This document shows, in pieces, positions 51,571 through 62,000 of a stretch of 64,000 nt of DNA. A program made the position numbers and the translations under genes. The notes beneath the pieces were generated by a model. That model had not been told where the DNA came from. It searched no databases and saw only the letters and a list, made by a program, of their open reading frames with translations. The stretch's first letter is position 1. The number at the start of each line of letters is the position of its first letter. Source of the stretch: SXTU01 sp964496695. Its GTDB lineage: Bacteria; Verrucomicrobiota; Verrucomicrobiia; Limisphaerales; SXTU01. The stretch is taken from NCBI GenBank assembly GCA_964496695.1, contig CAZCBE010000004.1, forward strand, positions 62,001 to 126,000. Reading direction: 5' to 3'.

Positions 51571-52665
51571 ATGCATGGCTGGCGGCACCTTGCCCTGCTC
51601 GCCGCTTGGACCCTCATAGGGTGCTTTACCGTTCTGGCCGCCGAGCCGCCTCCCGCCCTCCGGCCGGACCGGGTGGACACGATGGTCAAGGGCGGCACCG
51701 GCTTCCTCGTGCGAGCGCAGCTCCCCGACGGGATGATCCAGGACAAGGACAAGCGCGAAAACCACGGGGTGGCCATGACCGCGCTGGGCCTGATGGGGCT
51801 GGCCAGCGTGGGGCACCAGCCGGTGGACAAGAGCACCGAGGGCGAAGTGATGCGGAAGGCGGTGGGGTTTCTGTTGCGGCCGGAGGCGCCGGGAGCCAAC
51901 GGCTACTTCGGCCAGCGGGACGGCTCACGGATGTATGGGCACGGCATCGTGACGCTGGCCCTCACGGAACTGCTGGGCATGGGCATGGACAAGGTGCAGG
52001 ACGGGCTGCTCCGTGATCGGGCGCAGCGCGGGGTGAACCTGATCCTGGCCGCGCAACGGGTGAAGAAGCACGACCCGCGCTTCATCGGCGGATGGCGTTA
52101 CTCGCCGGACGCCGGGGACGCCGACCTGTCCGTAACCGTCTGGCAGCTCCTGGCCTTGCGCTCGGCAAAGAATGCCGGGCTGGCGGTGCCGAAGGAGGCG
52201 ATTGACGCCGCCGTTGGCTACCTGCGTCGGAGCTATGTGTCCTCCCGGGATGTGCAGGGGCGGCTGGTGAACCCGAAGAGCGCCTTTGGCTACGTGCCCG
52301 GCCAGCCGCCGCAATATGCCATGGCGGCGGCGGGCCTGCTGGCCATGCAGGTCTGCGGCCTGACCGACGCCCCGGAGGTGCTCGGGGCGGCGGACTGGCT
52401 GCGGGCGGCGGCCCCGGTCTGGGAGACGCAGTGGTTCTTCTACGGGACCTACTACTACGCCCAGGGGATGAACAAGCGCGGGGGCGATCTGGCCCGGGAG
52501 TCCCGCGAGCGGGTGGAGGGCCTGCTGCAGGCCAACCAGCAGCCGGACGGCTCCTGGGAGGGGGCGGACGGCTCGGAACGGGCACAGGGCAAGGTCTATG
52601 GCACCGCCCTGGCGCTGCTCAGCCTGTCCGTCCGGTTTCAATACCTGCCGATCTACCAGGATTAG
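51571..52665 (+). CDS. Prenyltransferase/squalene-cyclase-type alpha-toroid protein
   Basis: A 364-aa protein from the ATG at 51571 (MHGWRHLALLAAWTLIGC), with a signal-like N-terminus possibly ending at a lipobox-like Cys. The body has repeated alpha-alpha units of the terpenoid-cyclase toroid: GTGFLVRAQLPDGMIQDK, GVNLILAAQRV, GGWRYSPDAGDADLSVTVWQ, and LLQANQQPDGSWEGADGSE. The DxDD acid motif of squalene-hopene cyclases is not present, so it is probably not a cyclase. Similar proteins occur in Planctomycetes/Verrucomicrobia aerotolerance-type clusters with DUF4175 genes, as here. Function unknown. Confidence 0.85.
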   Translation: MHGWRHLALLAAWTLIGCFTVLAAEPPPALRPDRVDTMVKGGTGFLVRAQLPDGMIQDKDKRENHGVAMTALGLMGLASVGHQPVDKSTEGEVMRKAVGFLLRPEAPGANGYFGQRDGSRMYGHGIVTLALTELLGMGMDKVQDGLLRDRAQRGVNLILAAQRVKKHDPRFIGGWRYSPDAGDADLSVTVWQLLALRSAKNAGLAVPKEAIDAAVGYLRRSYVSSRDVQGRLVNPKSAFGYVPGQPPQYAMAAAGLLAMQVCGLTDAPEVLGAADWLRAAAPVWETQWFFYGTYYYAQGMNKRGGDLARESRERVEGLLQANQQPDGSWEGADGSERAQGKVYGTALALLSLSVRFQYLPIYQD

Positions 52666-53014
52666 CCAGGATTCCGAAGTGGCGATGGCAAATGCGGTGG
52701 GTGGCACAGGCTGCCAGCCTGTGCCGAGCGGCTACCAGCCGCTCGGAATGTCGAGGACGTGCGAACGGATTTGAGGCGCCAAGGTCAAGGGCAGCCGCCT
52801 CGCCGTTCCGTCCGGCCAGTGGCCGGACGGCACAGGCCGGTGGCCTGTGCTACCCATTCCTGATTCGAGTTCAGGATTAGCCGGAGTGACGCTGGAGGGG
52901 CAAAACCCTGCCTTTACGGAATCTTCACATTCAGGGGAATACCGTAGCCCGGGAGGGGGGAATAGGCTTGCTTGGAAGGCGTTTATCTGTCTTGATTTGC
53001 CCACTCTTTTTTAC
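52666..53014. repeat. Intergenic cluster of four perfect hairpins
   Basis: The 349-bp gap contains hairpins at 52703-52725 (GGCACAGGCT stem, 3-nt loop), 52726-52744 (GAGCGGCT stem, 3-nt loop), 52808-52830 (11-bp stem CCGTCCGGCCA, 1-nt loop) and 52830-52850 (9-bp stem GCACAGGCC, 3-nt loop). The last two are contiguous. Upstream of the giant gene (about 52960-53014) the sequence becomes AT-richer and could hold its promoter. Confidence 0.7.
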
Positions 53015-56000
53015 ATGAAAAAAACCAATTGTGCGCGCCGTGGCGTTTCATCAGGACGCCGCGAGCAACAGTGCTTCATGCGGATGCTTTTTTCGCCCGT
53101 GATGGAATTGGCAAAAGTCGCAAGGGAGCGGTGTGCCTTGGAGGGACGATGGCTGGCGTGTTTCGCCGCTGTTTGCGCCTGCTGGGCGGGCAGCGTCTCG
53201 GTCAGTGCCCAGGAATTCTTTACGATCAGTTCGTCGGATAGCGTCAGTGGCTCCTCAGCCGGAGCGCACCAATTATACACTGGCACAGCTCCTGCAAATG
53301 GAACTTCCACTGCGGTCCCCCCCGCCTATCGCAAGATCCGTGTCACAGAAGGCGGCAGCGTCACCTTGGTCATCACGCTGAACAACCCGCAGGATCGCAA
53401 TTCGCCTGCGGACGGTATTACGGACAACTACACTGCCACCATCGCGCTGGCGGCAGGCCCGGGCACGGGGGGAGCTGGTGCCAACAACAACATTCCCAAT
53501 TTCAGCGTCAAGGCAGGGTCCGAAATTGCCACGGCGGGGGATGCCACGCTGTCAACCGGAACGCTTTCCTTCGGCCCGGGGGCCTATTCTGCAAATGTAA
53601 CCCTGTCGGCCACACAGGACGCGATCGCCGAGTTCGACGAGGATGTGCTCATCTTCGTATCGAGCCTGGTAGATACTTCCTCCGGCGGGTCGTTCCCGGG
53701 TGTGGTGGGCCATGGCGTGGTTACCATCGTGTATCAGGACACCCCGCCTGGCGCGATTGACAACACCTATGCGGACGACACGGTGGTCGTCACCCAGCCT
53801 GGGGCGAACAACACCGTCAACGCCTTGGTGCTCGACGCCACGGGCAACGCCGTCATCGGCGGTGATTTCACCGCCTACAGCGCCACTCCGCGCAACCGCA
53901 TCGCCCGCATCACCACCGCCGGGGCCAACGACGCCACCTTTGACCCAGGCTCCGGGGCGAACGCATTCATTTCCTCGATTGCGATTTATTCGGGCGGTGC
54001 CAACAACGGCAAGATCTTCGTCGGCGGCGGTTTCACCGCTTTCAATGGAGCCAGCCTCAACAGCGTGGCGCGCCTGTTGAACACGGGCGCGGTGGATTCC
54101 AGCTTCAACCCGGGCACTGGTGCGAATGGCCCCGTGCGCGCGGTGGCGATTGACACCAGCGGCAAGACGCTCGTGGCCGGTGAGTTCACCCTGTTCAACG
54201 GCACCGCCCGCAACCGGATCCTCCGGCTGAATGCGGACGGTTCCGTGGACACCGCCTTTGCGCCGGGCACGGGGGCGAACGGCACCGTTTACGCCATGGC
54301 CCTGCAGAGCGACGGGAAGATCCTCATTGGTGGTGACTTCACCAGTTACAACGGCACCACGCGGACGCGGCTGGCGCGTTTAAACACGGACGGCTCGCTG
54401 GATTTTGCCTTCGATCCCGTGGCGGGCTTCAACGACACGGTCTTCGCGCTGACGGTGGACCAGAGCCAGCGTGTCCTGGTGGGCGGCGCGTTCACGCAGG
54501 CGCAAGGCGTCACCCGGCGCGGCATCACGCGGCTGACGACCACCGGCGCGCAGGATACCACATTCAACCCGGGCGTGGGAACGGACGACACGGTTTACAC
54601 AATTCAGGACATTCCAGTTGGCGCGACCCGTGGGGTGCTGATCGGAGGTGTGTTCACCCATTTCAACACCACCCACCGCCGCCACATTGCCCGCTTGTTT
54701 GCGGATGGCACGTCCGATGGCTCGCTGGACACCTCGTGGATGGATCGTGCTTATTGTCAGTTCATCGGCTTGTGGGCCTTGAATCCCGTCGCTTTCACCT
54801 TCGGCTCGGGGGCGGTGGAGGTTGGTGTCTCAGCGGTCGTCACCAACGCACCCGGCAGCGGTTATGCGGTGAATGACCTGCTTGATCTGAACGGGGGGGC
54901 CACGCTCGCGCGGGTTCGGGTGACGGCAGTTTATGATGCTGTCGCCAGCGCCGTGGTGACCACCCCGGGCAGCGGCTATGCGGTAGGCAATAACATCACC
55001 GTGGTGGGTGGCACGCTCGCGGCCGGCGGGGGCGCCGCCACCTTTACGGTTACTTCGGTTGGCAACGGTGGTGTCGTTACGGGGATTGCCCTGACGAGTT
55101 CGGGAGGCTACTCCACCGTTCCAGTCAACCCGGTTGCCACCACCGTGGCACTTCCGGGGACCGGCACTGGTCTGACCTTGACCCTGACCTTTTCAACCGG
55201 GCGGGTCAGGACGCTTGCGGTGGTCTCCGCCGGCAGCTACAGCCCGGTGCCTGTTCCCGCCTCGACCACCACCATCACGGGTGTTGGCGTTGGCTGCACC
55301 GTCAACATCACGGGCACGGCCCCGATTGGCGCCGGGACCACCACGCTGACCGTCGCCGGTCATGGATTGCAGAACGATGAAGCGATCGTTTTTCAGGCGG
55401 ACCCCAGCGCCGGCCGTCAGCGCCTGCCCAGTGGTCTGCTCGGTGGCACGATTTATTACGCCATCCGGGTTGACAACAACAATTTCCAGGCCTCGCTCAC
55501 GCCCTCCACCGCCATCGTGGGGGCGGTTCCCGTCACCATCATCAATTCTGGCGATCCGGATGCCACCTCGCACCGGGTGCGGCGCGTCGGGGCGCAGTCC
55601 AGCTTCGTGACGGCCCTCGCCGCGCAGGCCGATGGCAACGTCGTGGTCGGCGGCAAATTTGACACTGTCGGCGGCGACGACGAACCCGCGGGTTCTATTT
55701 TTGCCACGAACCCGCGCAACAACCTGGCCCGCCTCAAGGGCGGTTCGTTGAACGGTCCCGGGCAGATGGCCTTTGGCAACCGGAGCTACTTCGTGGATGA
55801 ATACGCGAGCACCATCCTGATGAGTCTGAACCGCCTGAATGGCAGCTTGGGGGCGCACGAAAGCACGCTGACCATCACCAGCCAGAGCGCCACGTTCGGC
55901 ACGGACTTTACGAAAAACTCACCCGGTGGCAGCACGTTGACATGGGGTTATTCCGATGGCAGCCATGCCAGCATCGTGGACGGAGCTACCGGCAATGGCG

Positions 56001-59000
56001 GCTCACAAATGATCATGAGCATCGTGCAGGAAACCTTGGTGGAAGGCAACGAAGACGCGCTCTTCTCCATGTCCTCCCCGCTGCCGACGCTGCATACGGC
56101 ACAGCAGACCCGCGGCCTCACCCTCCCGCGCTTTGGGTGGAACCTCACGGCCGGCAATCTGTCCCCCACTGCCAATGGCGCCCGGGCGCTGATTGATCAG
56201 ACCTACGCCATTGACCCCGCGCTGGGCTTCATTGACCGGACCACGCTGACGATCGTGGATGATGATTTTCCCCCCGGTTTCCTGGGGTTCACCGCCTTCA
56301 GCTACAGCAGCACGGAGAACGCCGGCAACGCCACGATCAGCGTGGGGCGGGTGGATGGCAGCTTCGGCCCGGTGTCCATCCGGGTGCGCACCACGGCTAC
56401 GGTGGGGGAAAACGGGGAGGGCTTCGGCACCACGGCCGTGCAGGGCAACGACTACACTGGCACGACGAACACCCTCTTTTTTGCCGCCGGTGAAACCAAC
56501 AAAACCTTTACCATTCCGCTCATCAATGACAATGCGGCGGACGGCACCGTGATGATTCACCTCCGCACGGACACGGTCACGGGCGGAGCGACCAACGCCG
56601 CCGCCGGGCCGGGCGGCTCCGTGCTGGCGGGCGGAACGCTCTATTCCTCGGCGGTCCTCACCATCACCGATGATGATCCTGCAGGCGGGGTGCCGCCGGG
56701 CTCCGTGGACACGTTGTTCGCCGTGGGCTCGGGCGCGGACAATCCCGTGCAGGTGGTGGCGATCAACCAGACCAACTCCGGCCTGTTTGCCAACACCGTG
56801 GTCGTCGGCGGCGACTTCTCCACCTACAACAGCGTCAGCCGGAGTCGCTTGGTGCGGCTCACATCACTTGGGGCGGTGGACACCAGCTTCAGCATTGGCT
56901 CCGGGGCCAACAGCACCGTCTATGCTGTCGCCATCCAGGATGACTCGCGGGTCATTGCGGGCGGTGCCTTCACCACCTTTAACACCACGAACATCAACCG
57001 CATCCTGCGGTTGAACTCGGATGGCACGATTGACAGCTCCTTCAACCCGGGCTCCGGCGCGAACGGCAATGTGCTCGGGATTGCCATTCACCCGTCCACC
57101 GATCCGGTGGTGGCCAACCGTGGCAAGGTGGTCATCGTCGGTGACTTTACGCAGGTGAACAGCGTGAGCCGCCCGCGCATCTGCCGGCTCAATACCGACG
57201 GCACCGTTGATGGCTCCTTCACGCCGGGCACGGGGGCAAACGCGACCATCCGCGCCGTGGCCATCAACGCCAACGGCGAAATCTACCTGGCTGGTGACTT
57301 CAGCAACGTGGCCAGCGCCACCACGCCGCGCAAGTATCTCGCCAAGCTCGGCACCGATGGCACGCTGGACACCGCGTTCTTCTCCCCGTTCACCGCAGGC
57401 GATGGCACCGTCCAGCTCAACGCGCTTGCGATCGAGGCGGATGGGAGCCTGCTCGTGGGTGGCAACTATGCCTCGGTGGGTGGCAACGCGGCCTACAAGT
57501 TCATTGCCCGCTTTAATCCGGCGACCGGAGCAGTCTTGAACTCGTTGCCCGTGGTATTAAATGGGCAGGTCAGATCCATCTCAGTCCAGACGGATACGAA
57601 GATATTGCTCGCGGGTGAGTTCACTACGGCGAATGGGCTGGCGCGCAATTACCTGGCCCGCGTGACCTCGGCCGGGGCCACGGACACCGACATCAACTTC
57701 GGCACCGGTGCCAACGCGCGGGTATTGTCGGTGGCGGGGCAGGTGACGCGTGGCACCTTCGCTGATGCGAATGTCGTGCTCCTCACGGATACCATCACGG
57801 TAAACAGCCATGGCCTTAGCAATGGGGATGCCATCCAGTTCACGAGCGGTGACACGACCGGGGTTGGGGCGTTGCCGACCGGGCTGGTGGCTGGCAATGT
57901 GTATTATGCTGCAGCCGTTGCGGCCAACACCTTCAAAGTGGTTTCGACCAGGGCCTTGATCAGCAACAAGTCCATCACCGGCAATACGGCGACCCTCACT
58001 TCAATTGGCAGCCACGGAATCAGCACTGGGGATACCGTGCTGGTCAACATCAACGATGCGACATTTGACGGCACCTTCCTCGTGACCGCTACGGATGCGG
58101 ACGTGACGGGCGTCAGCTTCAGTTATGCCCGGGTGGCTGCGGACCAGTCTGCGGTCGTCAGCCCCTATGGGGTGGCGGGGCGTCAGGTGGATCTCACCGC
58201 AGTGAATTCAGGCACGGCTACGCATGTGGTTCGGGCTACTAAACCGCGCATCGAAATTGGCGGCGAGTTCACCTTGTTCGACGGCCAGACGCGCAACCGG
58301 ATGGCCCAGTTAATTGGTGGCGACATCAACAACGCCCAGAACGTCAACGGCAAGTTCCAGTTTGAGTCAGCGACTTACAGCGTGGATGAGGACGGCGGCT
58401 CGATCAGCGTCCGGGTCAAGCGCACGGGTGGCTTGCAGGGCGTCGAAACGGTGGATTTTGGCTCAGTGGAACAAACGGTGACGTTTACGGTTGGAGGGTT
58501 GTTGGTGAACTTTCCGAACACCTTCGCGGGGGGCGAGACGGTTCGCTTCTCGGCGGCGGTCGGAGCCGCGATGCCGGCCGGCCTGGTGGCGGACCGGACT
58601 TACTATGTGCTGAACCCCACGGGTGCGAATTTCCAGCTTGCTTCCAGCGCCGGCAGTGTGACCCCCGTTAACTTCACCACCACCGAGACGGGCTTGATTT
58701 ATGTGAGCACGACCAGTAACAGCCCGGCGGTGCCCGGCCTGCATTATACCGCGCTTGCCCTGGCTGGCCTGCCTAACCAGTTGAGCTTCCTCGCGGGCGA
58801 AAACCAGAAGACGTTCAATGTCACGATCACCCCGGAGACGACGCTGAACGGCAACCACGACGTGAGCCTGGCGCTGGCCAATCCGTCCGCCCCGGCGGTG
58901 CTGGGGAGTCCGGCGACCGCCACGCTGACGATCTTGGACAACGATTCCGTGGTGGGCTTCGACTTCGACAGCTTCAGTGTGAACGAAGGCACCTTGACCG

Positions 59001-62000
59001 CGACTCTCTCCGTCTCCCGCCTCGGTTCCACCTCCGGCGCTTCGTCGGTCAACTACGCCACGGTGACCGAGACGGGGGCGGGCAAGGCCACCGCCGGCAG
59101 TGACTACACCGCTACCAGCGGGACGCTCAACTTTGCCGCTGGCGATGTGCAGAAGACCTTCACCATCACGGTCATTGATGACACGGTGCCGGACGAGGGC
59201 AATGAGACGGTGCTGGTGCAGCTCTCGAATCCGCAGGGGGCGAGCTTCAACACGGCGCTGCTGCCCAGTTCCGCCTCGTTGACCATCGTGGACAATGACT
59301 TCAGCGGTGGCACCATCAACTACTCGTCCGGGGTTTACTCGGCGAGCGAGAACTCGGGCACCGTGCCCATCACGGTCACACGCACGAGCGGTAACTCCGG
59401 CGCGATCTCCATCCGGGCGCAGACGGTCGCGCAGGTCCGCGCCCCGGCCTCGCTCACGGTGACCAACAAGGCGCTGACCAGCGGGTCCGCCACGCTGACC
59501 ACGGCGGGAGCCCACGGTTTCGCATTGAACGAGGCGGTCGTGGTCCAGGGCATTGGCACCGCATTCGATGGCACCTACGTGATCACCAACGTGACGGCGA
59601 ACACCTTCGCCTACGGCCGCAACGGACAGAGCGATGTGGCCTCGGCAGCCGTCAGTCCCACAGGCCGGGCCAGCGTGGCGGTGGCCACCGCCGGCACGGA
59701 TTACACGGCTATCACCACCACCCTGACGTGGAACGATGGCGATGCCACTACCCGGAGCTTCTCGGTGGCGATCGCCAATGACGTCACGGTGGAAGGTCCT
59801 GAAACCATCCAGTTGACCCTGACCGTGCTGGCTGGCAACGCCGTGCTGGGCTCGCAATCCACGGCCTATATCAGCGTGCTGGACGATGACAGCCAGATTC
59901 AGTTCAGCGCCGCCTCGTCCACCTACAGCGAGGACAACGGCTATGTGACAGTGTCCTTGCAGCGTGTGGGCGGCCCCTCGGGCGTGGCTTCCGCCGACGT
60001 GATGGCGACCGACAGTGGCGCCACGGGAGGCGGCCAGGATTACAGCTTGGTGCTCCGCTTCCCGAGCGCCGCTGCCGATTTTGGCACCGACACCATCACG
60101 GTGACCGATCATGGCCTGACCAACGGAATGCAGGTGGTGTTTGAAGCCACTTCCACCAGGCCCGCCGCGTTCGCCAGTGCGACCAACTACGTCGTGAATG
60201 CTGCCGCCAACACCTTCCAGCTCTCCGCGACGTTCGGGGGGGCGGCGGTGAACTTCGCCGACCAGGGCACGGGCACACATACCCTGCGGATTCCGTCCCG
60301 GACCGTCGCCTGGGCCTCCGGTGACATCACCGACAAGACGGTCACCATCAGCCTGACGGATGACACCACGGTCGAGCCGGATGAGTTCTTCGTCCTCAGC
60401 CTGGGAACTTTTGTTGGTGCCAGCGCCGGGACGATCGCCAGCACCACCGTGCGCATTGTGGACAACGACAACGAGGTGGGCTTCACCGGCCTGCCCTATC
60501 TGGTGGCCGAGACCAACACCAGCACGACCATCACGCTGCGCCGCTTCCGGGGCACGGTGGGCAATATTGTGCTCTATTACAGCACCAGTGACGACACGGC
60601 GACGGCGGGAGCTGATTACACGGCCATTCCCGGCACGCTGGCAGTGGCCGGTGTCGGCGGCAACAACATCACCAACGTCAGCCACGGGTTGCGCACGGGG
60701 AACACGGTGGTCTTTGAAAACGCGGGCGGGGTGCTGCCCGGCGTGACCATGGGCTCGGTGGCCTATGTGGTGACTAATGTGACCGTCAACAGTTTCCAGA
60801 TCGCCAGCGGCGGCACGGTGGTGACGCCCGGCACTCCCACCGGAGCCGTGAATGTGCGCTCCGCCGTGGTGTGGGCCACGGGGGACACCACGGACAAAAC
60901 CTTCACGGTCGCCATCGCGGATGACACCCTGCAGGAATCCACGCCGAACGAGCAGTTCAACCTCAATCTGGCTCTGGAGACGGCTTCGCTGACCATCGCC
61001 AACATCGTTGGCCCGAACCCGGCCAGGGTGATCATCTTGGACAACGACTCTGCCGGCGGCGGCATTGACACCAGTTATGCGCTCGGCGCGGGCGTGGACA
61101 ATGTGGTGCTCACCTCCGCGGTGCAGCCGAACGGGCAGGTTGTGATCGGCGGCCAGTTCACCACGTTCAGCGGGACGAACCGCAGCCGCATTGCGCGGTT
61201 GAATGCGGATGGAACGCTGGACGCCAGCTTCCTCAACGCGCTGGCAGGTGCGGACTTCACGGTGAATTCGGTGGTGGTGGACGGGAATCAAAACCCGCTG
61301 CTGACCACGAACATCGGCAAGGTCGTCATCGGCGGCGCGTTTACCAATGTCAACGGCGTGGCACGCAGCCGCGTAGCGCGGCTGCTTTCCAATGGCGCAC
61401 TGGACACTTCGTTTGTCCCGCCGGTGCTGGTGGGCATTGCCTTTGTGGATGCGGTGGCTGTCCAGCCGGACGGCAAGGTCGTTGTGGCGGGCTCGTTCTC
61501 CTTCAGCGGCCGGGCAAATATCTTCCGCCTCAACGCGGACGGCTCGCTCGATGCCACGTTCCTGAACGCACTGGCGGGCGCGAATTCCGAAGTCCGCGCC
61601 GTGCTCGTGCAAAGCGACAACAAGATCGTCATAGGTGGTGATTTCACCTCCGTGAACGGCGTCAACATCAACCGGATCGCCCGGTTGAACGCGGACGGCT
61701 CGCTGGACACGACGTTTGATCCGCAGGCCGGCGCGAATGCGTCGGTGCGGGTGATCGTGGCCGATGGCCCAGCGGACGGGACTGGCAGCTATGTGGTGGG
61801 AGGCGATTTTACCGGGCCATCCTTCGGAGTGGCGGTCACGAACAAGTCCCTGACCGGGAACGTGGCGACGCTGATCACGGCGGGGAATCACGGCTTCGAC
61901 GTCAACGATCTCACGCGGAACATGGTCACGGTCAGCTTGGGGGATGCGAGCTTCGACGGCACCTTCACGCTGCAGTCCGTGAGCAGCAACACGCTGACCT

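Noticed and set aside
52666..53014. tRNA or small RNA gene
   Set aside because: Hairpins are perfect simple stems without a cloverleaf or conserved tRNA bases.
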